Assembly: GCF_001692325.1 (NCBI RefSeq)
Contig: NZ_LXKN01000028.1
Span: forward strand, 1-59,334
Length of the DNA stretch: 59,334 bases
Direction of reading: 5' to 3'
Source: Rhizobium sp. AC27/96
GTDB lineage: Bacteria; Pseudomonadota; Alphaproteobacteria; Rhizobiales; Rhizobiaceae
Shown here: positions 26,602 through 35,532 of the stretch, in pieces
How the letters are laid out: every line of letters begins with the position of its first letter
Position numbering within the stretch: position 1 is the stretch's first letter
Made by a program: the position numbers and the translations under genes
Notes under the pieces: model-generated
Database searches by the model: none
What the model was told of the DNA's origin: nothing
What the model saw: only the letters and a program-made list of their open reading frames with translations

Positions 26602-26997
26602 ATGAAGACTGACAACGAGAATGGCGCCCAGCGCAAACCGCATGCTCCCAAGGTAAAATGCCGCGCCATCGGCGCGGCGTCGGACTTTATGAAGGCCATG
26701 TCGAACCCGGTGCGATTGGCGATCCTTTGCGTGCTGATGGAGGGGGCAAGGACCGTCGGCGAGCTGGAGCAGATTCTGGACGTCCATCAGCCGACGCTGT
26801 CCCAACAGATTGGCGAATTGCGGGATGCGGGGATCATTGTCGGCAAGCGCCTGACCAAGGCTGTCACCTATCGCCTGGCAGACCCGCGCGCAGGCCAGAT
26901 CATCGGGCATCTTCGGTTGCTGTTTGCCGATTCCGAAGCCTCGGCAATATGGCGTGGCACGCAATTCGAAGCCGCCATCGGCCCCGAGATGGGGTAA
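26602..26997 (+). CDS. ArsR-family (BigR-like) transcriptional regulator
   Basis: This 131-residue winged-helix regulator has a core, NPVRLAILCVLMEGARTVGELEQ followed by QPTLSQQIGELRDAGI, that closely tracks BigR/SqrR-type ArsR proteins. These sense reactive sulfur through a pair of cysteines. Here C43 matches the first sensing cysteine, and another Cys is present at position 20. The position expected for the second sensing cysteine is occupied by Ala in LLFADSE. The gene is divergent from the sulfonate operon, which it most likely represses. ATG 26602 is chosen; the in-frame 26560 start would add an unconserved tail. Confidence 0.85.
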   Translation: MKTDNENGAQRKPHAPKVKCRAIGAASDFMKAMSNPVRLAILCVLMEGARTVGELEQILDVHQPTLSQQIGELRDAGIIVGKRLTKAVTYRLADPRAGQIIGHLRLLFADSEASAIWRGTQFEAAIGPEMG

Positions 26998-27225
26998 TGG
27001 GGTGAGCGTTTTCTATTTGGCGTTGACGCTAAAGCCTCGAATAGGGCTACCGGGTCATCTCCCACCAAGACCAGGTATTGAGTGTTCGGCGAACGCCGGC
27101 CTAATATTGCGCACCAGCAATAGTTGCGACTTGATACGCGGCTAACACCGCATCAAGTTGGCGTTGCACATTCTCCTGTGTCATGCCAGAAGTCACTATC
27201 ATGGGATGTAATCGAGTCGAGGCTT

Positions 27226-28611
27226 CCATTGAGTTTAAGTCTGGCAAAGGTCGAGGAACTCGCACCAGATCAGGGTTCGCTTGCGGCGGCGAAGAAGCTT
27301 CTCAAACCCTCGACTTGGCCGACGCTCGCTCAGGATGGTTCGGGCCTCTTGTGGGGTGAATGTCAGGGGTCCGGTGCTACTCCCTACAGAATTGCCGTGA
27401 CCGAAGCGGACGCCGGTTACAAATGCAGTTGTCCGAGCCGCAAGTTCCCCTGCAAGCATTCGCTCGCTCTCATGTGGATGCGTGTCGAAGGTAGGGTCGA
27501 TTTTTCGACCGGTACGCCGCCGGACTGGGTGAACGATTGGCTTTCGCGGCGACGCGGACCATCCACTATTGCGCCCGCGACCGGCGCGGAAAGGCCGAAG
27601 GCTTCGATAGCGGCGGTTGAGGAAACCGAGATCGCAGTCGATCCGAAATCGGAGGCGCGCGCGGCCGCAGCGCGCGAACGCAATCGCCTCGAGCGGGAAG
27701 CTGCCATCGCAAACGGACTCGACGAACTGGATGTCTGGCTTGCAGACCAGATGGATGCGGGGCTTGCCGCGTTCCCCTCCAAGGCGATTGCGATGTGCAA
27801 GGTCATGGCGCAGCGCCTGTTCGATGCGAAGGCTCCGGGATTGGCCGCTCGCGTGGATACCATACCGGCACGGCTATTTGCGCTAGCGGAGGCGGCGCGA
27901 CCAACCGCCGTCGTTCAGGAGCTTGGCATGCTGCATCTAATGGCGCAGGCATATCGCCGGCAGGAATTGCTGGCGGAACCATTGCGCCACGATATCAGGC
28001 AGATGATCGGATGGACCATTGCGCGCGAGGCACTTCTTGCGGACGAACGGGCGGAGCGGGTTGCCAGCACATGGCGCGTGTGGGCAACTCGCAGCGAGGT
28101 ACAGCCGGACAAATTGCGCCGGATCGAGACCTGGCTTCATGGAAGCGACCGCCATGCTGTGCTGATCGAATATGTGCCGGTTTCCACCGGCTCTTCCTCA
28201 AGCGGCTATAGTGTCGGCGATACGTTTGACGCCGAGCTGGTCTTTTACCCGTCGAGCGTGCCGCTGCGGGCGCTGATTGTCAGGCAGATCACCGGCAGCG
28301 ACGCGTCCGATGCTCCCCTCGCTTTGCCCACCCACGATCTCGACGTTGCTTACGGTCTCTATGAAGAAGCCCTGATCGAGAAACCCTGGCTTGGCGACTA
28401 TCCGATCATGTTCCGCGGGGCGCGATTGAAACGGTCAGGTCAGGCCGTTTACCTCAGCGGCAACCAAGTCAATCTGCCACTGGCAAAATCGCAATCGGCG
28501 ACAAGTTGGCCGCTTCTGCAGTTCGAGGCGATTGACGGCATAGGTCTCTGGGACGGCAGCGAATTGACGCTCTGCTGGTCGGAAACCGCTTTGGGGCGGT
28601 GGGTGGCATGA
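27226..28611 (+). CDS. SWIM zinc-finger protein, first gene of a five-gene MoxR/VWA cassette
   Basis: This roughly 461-residue protein carries a SWIM zinc finger near residue 70: YKCSCPSRKFPCKH, with the CxC and CxH ligands. Large helical segments follow that I do not recognise. SWIM domains bind DNA or proteins. Similar genes open a conserved operon with DUF5691, MoxR, DUF5682 and VWA genes. The start is TTG 27226 with GAGG at 27216-27219; the residues then read SLSLAKVEELAPDQ, which fits relatives better than the ATG-derived lead from 27124. It overlaps the next gene in ATGA. Confidence 0.8.
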   Translation, partial: PLSLSLAKVEELAPDQGSLAAAKKLLKPSTWPTLAQDGSGLLWGECQGSGATPYRIAVTEADAGYKCSCPSRKFPCKHSLALMWMRVEGRVDFSTGTPPDWVNDWLSRRRGPSTIAPATGAERPKASIAAVEETEIAVDPKSEARAAAARERNRLEREAAIANGLDELDVWLADQMDAGLAAFPSKAIAMCKVMAQRLFDAKAPGLAARVDTIPARLFALAEAARPTAVVQELGMLHLMAQAYRRQELLAEPLRHDIRQMIGWTIAREALLADERAERVASTWRVWATRSEVQPDKLRRIETWLHGSDRHAVLIEYVPVSTGSSSSGYSVGDTFDAELVFYPSSVPLRALIVRQITGSDASDAPLALPTHDLDVAYGLYEEALIEKPWLGDYPIMFRGARLKRSGQAVYLSGNQVNLPLAKSQSATSWPLLQFEAIDGIGLWDGSELTLCWSETALGRWVA

Positions 28612-30020
28612 GTCTATCGAAGCTTGGGAATGCGGTCATGCCGAAGCTTCTGGCCGGCACTCAAGACGGTCTGCCGCTCGATGCTCTCGGTGCCGCCGAT
28701 CCCCTGCAGGCGCTTGCGCTGGCCGGCCAGGCATTGCGCTTCGACCGCCCGCTGCCGCCGGCTCAGTTTCAGGTCGAGGATATCATCGCCGATCAAGCGG
28801 CGATCCTGCCGGACGCGTCGAGAGCACTCTTTCTTCGGCTCCTTTCGGGCAAGAACCAGGCATCCGCCCAATTGTCCACGGCAATGGTTCGAGCCCTCGG
28901 TGACAAGAAGCTGCGGATGCATCCATTCGACCTGCCCAAACTCGAAAGCTTCGTGAAGACGTATGCGCAGGATCTTGGTGCAGCAGCGCTCGCTTTTTCG
29001 CAGCGGGAAACCCCGGTCGCGCAGAAGCAAAGCTACTTCGCCCCGGACCGGCTAAACGACGAGACCTGGATGCTTGCCACGCCGGCTGTGAAATCGGGCT
29101 ATATCGCTGCCCGCCGGGCCATCGATCCCGATGCCGCGCGGGCGCTGATCGAGGCTGTCTGGCCCACCGAGAGTGCCGAAAGTCGCTTGCGTCTCCTTGG
29201 CGCCTTGCGCGGCAATCTGTCGGAAAAAGACACAGCGTTTCTGAAGGGCCTGGAAAAGGATCGGGCGCCGCGTGTTCGTGAAATGGCTCAGCGGCTGCTC
29301 GTTCGGTTGCCGGGTTTCGAAGGAGACAATCCGGCGCTGCGCTCGGCACTCGAACGAGTGAAGGTTTCTAAATCCGGTTTGATCTTCAAGAAAGCGGCTC
29401 TGTCGCTGGAAGTGCCGGCGACGGTTAAAGACCTCACCAAGATGAGATGGCTTGACGACACATTCGGCTCGGTCGGCCTGGATTTGCTGGCCGCGTCACT
29501 ATCGCTTTCGGTGGATGCAATGGTGGCCGCGGCTGAAAAGCAGGGTGATCTGCTGACAGCCTTCCTTTTCATGGCAACCCGGGACCGGCGGCTTGACATT
29601 GTGAAGATGATTACCGACCGCCATCTTCGCAACAGCTGGGAAGCTTTTTCCGCGTTCGATGCCGAAATGCTAAGCGACTACAACCCCGAGATGCGGCAGC
29701 TCTGGGTCGAGCATGTCTTTCAGCCGGACCGGTGGTCCGCCGAGACATCACCCTGGACGATCCGCCTGATGGCGCAATGGCTCGAAGGGCAGGCAACGCA
29801 AAACGCCTTTAGCTCGGTCCTGCAGTCAAAGCCGTGGCGCTCGCTGCACAAGGACAGTGCGCGTTATGACCCGAATATTCTCGACGATATAGCCGTTATG
29901 TGCCCGCCATCGATGCGTTCGACGCTGCGCAGCGAACTTGCCGCGCTCGATCCCGCCAAGAGCGGCAATGCCTTCCTTTTCCTCGATTTCATGGACAGTC
30001 TGGAGACCGCCTATGCCTGA
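28608..30020 (+). CDS. DUF5691-type helical-repeat protein
   Basis: This 470-residue cytosolic protein has no catalytic motif that I recognise. It is alpha-helical, and one stretch (DRAPRVREMAQRLLVRLPG, near residue 230) looks like a HEAT-type repeat. Its place between the SWIM and MoxR genes matches the DUF5691 family, which occurs in this same operon in other bacteria. A scaffold or adaptor for the neighbouring ATPase is a reasonable inference. It overlaps the SWIM gene by four bases and the MoxR gene by eight, which implies stoichiometric translation. Confidence 0.7.
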   Translation: MSLSKLGNAVMPKLLAGTQDGLPLDALGAADPLQALALAGQALRFDRPLPPAQFQVEDIIADQAAILPDASRALFLRLLSGKNQASAQLSTAMVRALGDKKLRMHPFDLPKLESFVKTYAQDLGAAALAFSQRETPVAQKQSYFAPDRLNDETWMLATPAVKSGYIAARRAIDPDAARALIEAVWPTESAESRLRLLGALRGNLSEKDTAFLKGLEKDRAPRVREMAQRLLVRLPGFEGDNPALRSALERVKVSKSGLIFKKAALSLEVPATVKDLTKMRWLDDTFGSVGLDLLAASLSLSVDAMVAAAEKQGDLLTAFLFMATRDRRLDIVKMITDRHLRNSWEAFSAFDAEMLSDYNPEMRQLWVEHVFQPDRWSAETSPWTIRLMAQWLEGQATQNAFSSVLQSKPWRSLHKDSARYDPNILDDIAVMCPPSMRSTLRSELAALDPAKSGNAFLFLDFMDSLETAYA

Positions 30021-31095
30021 AGCTCAACTTCGCCGTCCTGCAGAGCAGATCTATGCAGGCGAACTGGCTGCACTTGCAAAGGGCGATGATCGTCCAAGAC
30101 CGGCCAACTGGAAGCTCTCGCCGCAGGCGGTCGTCACCTATCTTCTCGGCGGCACGGCATCCGACGGAAGCGTGATATCGGCCAAATATGTCGGAAACCG
30201 GCGGCTGATCGAGACTGCGGTTGCTACGCTGGCGACCGACCGCGCCCTTCTGCTGCTCGGCTTGCCAGGCACGGCGAAGTCCTGGGTTTCGGAGCATCTC
30301 GCTGCTGCGATTTCCGGCTCGTCGCAGCGCCTGATCCAGTGCACGGCGGGGACCGATGAAAACCAGATCCGCTATGGCTGGAACTATGCCTTGTTGCTGG
30401 CAAAAGGACCATCTCCAGACGCATTGGTCAAAACACCGCTGGTGCGGGCAATGGAGGAGGGCACGCTTCTTCGGCTGGAGGAGCTGACGCGTATGGGCTC
30501 GGATGTACAGGATACGCTGATCACCGTTCTGTCGGAAAAGACGTTGCCGGTGCCGGAACTCGATACTGCGATCAATGCCGAGCGTGGCTTCAACATCATC
30601 GCCACCGCCAACAATCGCGACAAGGGCGTCAACGATTTATCATCGGCGCTAAAGCGCCGCTTCAATGTCGTAGTGCTGCCATCTCCAGCCACGCTGGAGG
30701 AGGAGACCCAGATCGTCGTCAAGCGGGTCGGCGAAATCGGCACCAATCTCAGCCTGCCGCCGATCCAGCCCGCGGACAAGGAACTGGCTCGTATCGTCAC
30801 CCTTTTCCGCGAAATCCGTGACGGCAAGACATTGAATGGCAAGGTAAAGCTGAAGACGTCCACCGGCACGCTCTCAACCGCGGAGGCAATCTCCGTCGGT
30901 GTCTCGGCATGGGCAGAGGCAGCCCATTTCGGAGACGGCCGCATCGACGCCAACGCATTGGCGACCAATATTGTCGGCGCCGTGGTCAAGGATCCGGTAC
31001 AGGACAGCGTGGCGCTGGCGGAATATCTCGAAACCGTCATGCGCACGCGCGATGGCTGGAACGATCTCTACGAGGCAATCCGCGAGGTCATCTAG
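30013..31095 (+). CDS. MoxR-family AAA+ ATPase
   Basis: This 360-residue AAA+ protein has Walker A GLPGTAKS at residues 83-90, Walker B LLRLEE at 152-157, sensor 1 ATANNRD near 198, and an arginine-finger segment SSALKRRF near 210. MoxR ATPases work with a VWA-domain partner to remodel or insert metal into client proteins, as in CbbQ-CbbO, NorQ-NorD and RavA-ViaA. The partner is probably the VWA gene at 33420, separated here by one gene. ATG 30013 overlaps the previous stop; the longer frame from 29938 is inside the upstream gene. Confidence 0.88.
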   Translation: MPEAQLRRPAEQIYAGELAALAKGDDRPRPANWKLSPQAVVTYLLGGTASDGSVISAKYVGNRRLIETAVATLATDRALLLLGLPGTAKSWVSEHLAAAISGSSQRLIQCTAGTDENQIRYGWNYALLLAKGPSPDALVKTPLVRAMEEGTLLRLEELTRMGSDVQDTLITVLSEKTLPVPELDTAINAERGFNIIATANNRDKGVNDLSSALKRRFNVVVLPSPATLEEETQIVVKRVGEIGTNLSLPPIQPADKELARIVTLFREIRDGKTLNGKVKLKTSTGTLSTAEAISVGVSAWAEAAHFGDGRIDANALATNIVGAVVKDPVQDSVALAEYLETVMRTRDGWNDLYEAIREVI

Positions 31096-31098
31096 GCA

Positions 31099-33423
31099 AT
31101 GAAGAGGAAAGCGCATCTTTTCGGCATCAGGCACCATGGGCCGGGGTCGGCGGCGCTTCTAAAAGGCGCGCTCGACGCGCTCGATCCTGCCTGCGTGCTG
31201 ATCGAGGGATCGCCCGAAGGCGACGATTTGATTCAATATGCCGGTCTCGCCGGCATGAATCCGCCGCTCGCCATGCTGTTCTATGCGACCGATGAGGCCG
31301 CGAATGCGGTCTTTGCACCGTTTGCGGAGTTTTCTCCCGAATGGGTTGCCATGCAATGGGCACTTACCCATAAGCGACCCGTCCGCTTCATCGATTGGCC
31401 GGCTTCCGTTTCCCTGGCACTTGGCAAGCTTGCCAGGGAGGAGGCGCTTGCCGCGTTTCAAAAGAAACTAGAGGAAGAAGAGGCGGGTGCGGAAACATCC
31501 GCAAACACGGAGGCTGTGGTCTCCGATAGTTCGTCTGTGCGCCTCGATCCGCTTGATCTGCTGGCCGAGGCCGCTGGGCATAGTGATGGCGAGAGCTTTT
31601 GGAATGGGTTGATCGAGCAGGGCGCCGATAGCCAGTCACCGCTCGAGATTTTCGCGGCCATCGAGACGGCGATGACGGAAGCTCGGCAACACCAGGCCGA
31701 TGCCGGCGGCATGAGTGAAACCGAATGGCTTCGTGAAAATCGCCGCGAGGCCTTCATGCGGGGCCATATCCGGGATGCGTTGAAGACATATGAGGGCGAG
31801 GTTGCCGCCGTCGTGGGCGCCTGGCACATCGGCGGCCTCCGGGCCGAGACGACGGTTGCCGAAGACCGATCCATTATCAGGGACCTCCCGAAAATCAAGG
31901 TGGAGGCGACCTGGGCGCCCTGGAGCGATGGGCGCTTAAGCTATGCTTCCGGTTACGGGGCAGGGGTTATTTCTCCCGGCTGGTATCGACATTTGTGGGG
32001 TCTTTATTCGGGCGAACGACGCGAAGGGCCGGAAGCCTTTGCCGCAATCTGGCAGGCGAGAACGGCGGCCTTGTTGCGGCAAGAGGGGTTCGACGCTTCG
32101 ACGGCATCGGCGATCGAGGCCGCCCGGCTGGCGCTTGGGCTTGCGAGCATGCGCGGACTTAGCGTACCAGGCCTTGCCGAGATGCGGGACGCCTCGCTTT
32201 CATCGCTTTGCCATGGGGATCATGTGCAACTCGCGATGATCGAGCGCCAGCTTTATATTGGCGACCGTATCGGAGAGATCGACGCCGCGGTTCCGCAAAT
32301 GCCGCTTGCCAGGGATTTCGAGGCCTGGTGCCGCAAGACGCGTCTGAAGCCCGATGAGGCGGCCAATGATATCAAACTCGATTTGCGCAGTGAGGCCGGT
32401 CTCCTCAAATCGACCTTTCTGCACCGTCTCAATCTGATAGGTGTCCATTGGGGCCGGCTGATCGACGCTGAAGCCGGGCGCGGAACCTATCGCGAAATCT
32501 GGAAGCTTGTCTGGTCGCCCGATATGTCCGTGGGTCTGGCCGAAGCTCTGGTCTGGGGCCTGACGATCGAGCAGGCAGCGGGGGCAGCGACAATCGATCG
32601 AGGCCGCAAGGCGGATGATGTTGCGCAGCTATCGGATCTCGTTCGTGGTGCACTTGTTGCGGATCTTCCGGATGCGGCAAGCGCCTGCATCGACCTTCTG
32701 CAGGCCGCCGCCGTGCAGAGCAGCGACATTACGGACCTGATGAATGCGGTGGCGCCCCTCGTGCGCATCGTTCGCTACGGCACTGCCCGGAAATTGCCGG
32801 AGCCGGAACTTCGTGCTCTCATCAACGCGCTGAGCGCGGAAGTGAATGCCGGTATCCGGATCGGCTCCCGCCAATTGGATGACGACGCGACCTCGAAGCG
32901 GATGATGGCGATGCGCGCCTATGATGAAGCGCTCGGCCTTTTCGCGGATGTCGCTTTGCTGGAGGAATGGCGCCGCCAGCTCGCTCTCATCGTCGATGAC
33001 GACCAGGTTGTGACGCCGGTCGTCGGCTTCAGCTTGCGCCGGCTGCATGATCTTGGTCTTTGGGATGAAACGCAAATCGCAGCCGCCTTCTCGCGCAAGA
33101 TCATCGGTGAGACAGCCGCGAAAGCCGGCGCGTTTGTCGAAGCTTTCATCGCGGGGGCGGCAGAAGTCCTGATCCAGGATCAGGCGCTGCTCTTCCTGAT
33201 TGACGAATGGCTTTGCGGGCTCGACGAGGAGGTCTTCGTGGAGAGCCTGCCACTTCTCCGACGAGCACTCTCCGGCTTCGACCTGATTGGCCGCAAACGC
33301 ATCATGGAGCGGATTGCGGGTGGAAGGACGGAACGGCCGGTCGCAATGGAGACGACGGAACACAATCCGGCCTTTGAACGCGCACTGCCCTTGCTGAAGC
33401 AAATCCTGGGAATGGACGCATGA
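31099..33423 (+). CDS. DUF5682 protein with TraB/TIKI/EreA-like metalloenzyme motifs
   Basis: This 774-residue cytosolic protein has no signal peptide. Its N-terminus, FGIRHHGPGSAALLKGALD followed by VLIEGSPEGDD (E36), and a later REAFMRGHIRDAL, then VVGAWHIGGL with H243, reproduce the HxxxxS, ExP and GxxHxxG pattern of the TraB/TIKI/EreA superfamily. The remaining two thirds is helical and unrecognised; a Glu-rich linker lies near residues 120-150. If the motifs are functional, this is a metal-dependent hydrolase and a plausible client or effector of the neighbouring MoxR-VWA pair. It is four bases after the MoxR gene and overlaps the VWA gene by four. Confidence 0.75.
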   Translation: MKRKAHLFGIRHHGPGSAALLKGALDALDPACVLIEGSPEGDDLIQYAGLAGMNPPLAMLFYATDEAANAVFAPFAEFSPEWVAMQWALTHKRPVRFIDWPASVSLALGKLAREEALAAFQKKLEEEEAGAETSANTEAVVSDSSSVRLDPLDLLAEAAGHSDGESFWNGLIEQGADSQSPLEIFAAIETAMTEARQHQADAGGMSETEWLRENRREAFMRGHIRDALKTYEGEVAAVVGAWHIGGLRAETTVAEDRSIIRDLPKIKVEATWAPWSDGRLSYASGYGAGVISPGWYRHLWGLYSGERREGPEAFAAIWQARTAALLRQEGFDASTASAIEAARLALGLASMRGLSVPGLAEMRDASLSSLCHGDHVQLAMIERQLYIGDRIGEIDAAVPQMPLARDFEAWCRKTRLKPDEAANDIKLDLRSEAGLLKSTFLHRLNLIGVHWGRLIDAEAGRGTYREIWKLVWSPDMSVGLAEALVWGLTIEQAAGAATIDRGRKADDVAQLSDLVRGALVADLPDAASACIDLLQAAAVQSSDITDLMNAVAPLVRIVRYGTARKLPEPELRALINALSAEVNAGIRIGSRQLDDDATSKRMMAMRAYDEALGLFADVALLEEWRRQLALIVDDDQVVTPVVGFSLRRLHDLGLWDETQIAAAFSRKIIGETAAKAGAFVEAFIAGAAEVLIQDQALLFLIDEWLCGLDEEVFVESLPLLRRALSGFDLIGRKRIMERIAGGRTERPVAMETTEHNPAFERALPLLKQILGMDA

Positions 33424-34568
33424 GCTCAGAACGCATCCGCCGGTGGAAACTGGCACTCGGCGACGAGGATATGGAGGGTCTCGGTGAGCGTGACCAGCGG
33501 CTTAGCCGCGCGCTTTCGGCTCTTTACGAATCCGATGGTCGCAAAGGGCGCGGTGGTCTGGGGGCCTCATCGCCGAAAGTTTCGCGTTGGCTTGGCGACA
33601 TTCGCGAGTTCTTTCCGACGCCGGTGGTGCAGGTCATCCAGAAAGATGCGTTCGAACGCTTCAACCTCAAGGCATTGATGCTGGAGCCGGAGTTTCTCGA
33701 GACGCTGGAAGCGGATGTGCATCTCGTCGCAGATCTTATCTCGCTTCGCGGCGCGATGCCCGAAAAGACGATGGAGACCGCGCGAACGGTGGTCGGCAAG
33801 GTCGTCGAAGATCTGATGAAGCGGCTGCAGTCACAGACCGTGGAGAAAATAACGGGTGCCTTGAACCGTTCGCAGCGCACACATCGCCCCCGGCATGCGG
33901 ATATCGACTGGCCAAGGACAATCCGCGCCAATCTTCGCCACTACCAGGCGGATCTCAATACGATCGTGCCGGAAACTCTGGTTGGATTTGCGCGCAAGAG
34001 CCGGACCCGTGCCGATCTCGATCACGTCATGCTTTGCGTGGATCAATCCGGCTCCATGGCATCTTCGGTCGTCTACTCGTCGATCTTTGCAGCTGTCATG
34101 GCCTCGCTTCCGGTTCTATCGACGAAGCTTGTCTGCTTCGATACCTCGATCGTTGATTTGACAGAGGATCTCTCCGACCCGGTCAAGGTTCTGTTCGGCA
34201 TACAACTCGGCGGCGGCACGGATATCAATGCAGCGCTCGCCTACTGCGAGACCAAGATCGACCGTCCGAGCAAGACGCATCTCGTTCTCGTTACCGATCT
34301 TTATGAAGGTGGAAACGTTGCTTCAATGTTGGCCCGCGTTGCCGGGCTCAAGCATTCCGGCGTCAACGTCATCGTTCTGCTGGCGCTTTCCGACGATGGC
34401 AGGCCCAGCTACGATGTTCGTCACGCCGGTGCGATCGCCGCGATGGGCTGCCCCGTCTTCGCCTGCACGCCGGATCAATTTCCGGACCTGATGGCAACCG
34501 CGTTGACCAAACAGGATATTGGTCAATGGGCCAGCGCAAACGGCATTGAGCTTGTTCGGGGTTCTTGA
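33420..34568 (+). CDS. CoxE-like VWA-domain protein
   Basis: This 382-residue protein has a helical N-terminal half and a von Willebrand factor A domain from about residue 200. A complete MIDAS is visible: DQSGS at 208-212, the GGGTD threonine at 267, and D293 in TDLYEGG. VWA proteins of this type partner with MoxR ATPases and use the bound metal ion to contact a client. As the last gene of the cassette, it is the expected partner of the ATPase at 30013. No clear terminator is seen after it. Confidence 0.85.
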   Translation: MSSERIRRWKLALGDEDMEGLGERDQRLSRALSALYESDGRKGRGGLGASSPKVSRWLGDIREFFPTPVVQVIQKDAFERFNLKALMLEPEFLETLEADVHLVADLISLRGAMPEKTMETARTVVGKVVEDLMKRLQSQTVEKITGALNRSQRTHRPRHADIDWPRTIRANLRHYQADLNTIVPETLVGFARKSRTRADLDHVMLCVDQSGSMASSVVYSSIFAAVMASLPVLSTKLVCFDTSIVDLTEDLSDPVKVLFGIQLGGGTDINAALAYCETKIDRPSKTHLVLVTDLYEGGNVASMLARVAGLKHSGVNVIVLLALSDDGRPSYDVRHAGAIAAMGCPVFACTPDQFPDLMATALTKQDIGQWASANGIELVRGS

Positions 34569-34828
34569 GAGCTTTCGTCTCCGTCAGGTGATTTGATCTA
34601 AGCAATGACCCGGCGGTGCACCGCGCATGTTGGGCAAATCGCTCAAATGTTGAGCTGCCCAGTTATCTCGCTCTGCTCCCCCTCCCTTTTTCAATGATGC
34701 CCATTAACGATGGGCGCAAACGGCCTGGATTGGCGGGCCTTTGGCCGAAATCGACGGAACTGCGTCCTTGTAGACAATTCCATGAAAACCTATTCTCAAA
34801 AACAGGAAGCCAATCATGGAAGAAGAAA

Positions 34829-35470
34829 ATGTATCAACTTCACTATTTCCCCGCGAATGCCAATGCAGCTCCACATATGATTCTTGAAGAGATCGGGGAA
34901 GATTATCAACTTCTTCTGGTCGACAGAGCGGTTGATGCCCAGAAATCCAAAGAATACCTGAAGATAAATCCGAACGGGCGCATTCCCGCGCTGGTAGATG
35001 GCGATCTTGTGTTGTTCGAGTCCGCGGCGATTGTGCTTTATCTTGCCGATCAGCATCCGGAAGCGGGGCTGGCCCCGGCGGTTGGAACTACGGAGCGGGC
35101 CAAATTCTATCAATGGCTCACCTTCCTGACGAACTCGCTGCAGGAAGAGCTGATGATCTGGCAGTATCCGGATCGTCTGGCCGGGACGGATGCGGCCGCT
35201 GTCGAAATCGTGACGCGGGGAGCGGAAGCGCGCGCAAGCGCCTATCTCGACGTCATCGAACAGCATCTGAAGACGAACGGGCCGTTTTTCCTCGGTGACA
35301 AATTGAGCGCTGCCGACTTCTATCTCGTCATGCTCTCGCGCTGGGCGCGCCCGATGGCCAGGCCGCCGCGCAGCCGGCCGTCGATTGCGAGATTGCTGGA
35401 TAAGCTCACGGCTCTCGCTTCCGTCCGCCGCGCCTATGAGCGCGAAGGCATTACCGACGAAATCTGCTGA
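34829..35470 (+). CDS. Glutathione S-transferase
   Basis: This 213-residue GST has an N-terminal thioredoxin-like domain (YQLHYFPANANAAPHMILEE, INPNGRIPALVDGDLVLFESAAIVLYLADQ), including the conserved cis-Pro and ES glutathione-contact residues. A helical C-terminal domain follows, with FFLGDKLSAADFYLV. It conjugates or reduces electrophiles using glutathione in the cytosol. ATG 34829 follows GGAAGAAG; the longer frame from 34616 is not used. The 260-bp gap before it contains no gene, only a 6-bp inverted repeat at 34699-34715. Confidence 0.88.
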   Translation: MYQLHYFPANANAAPHMILEEIGEDYQLLLVDRAVDAQKSKEYLKINPNGRIPALVDGDLVLFESAAIVLYLADQHPEAGLAPAVGTTERAKFYQWLTFLTNSLQEELMIWQYPDRLAGTDAAAVEIVTRGAEARASAYLDVIEQHLKTNGPFFLGDKLSAADFYLVMLSRWARPMARPPRSRPSIARLLDKLTALASVRRAYEREGITDEIC

Positions 35471-35532
35471 GGACCCTCAGCACCAACCTGCCGAGTGCGG
35501 GCGTCCGTCGCCTGCTCGGGAAAGGATTTGAC

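Noticed and set aside
34569..34828. Possible gene or terminator after the VWA gene
   Set aside because: Only a 6-bp inverted repeat at 34699-34715 without a U-tract; no coding frame with support.
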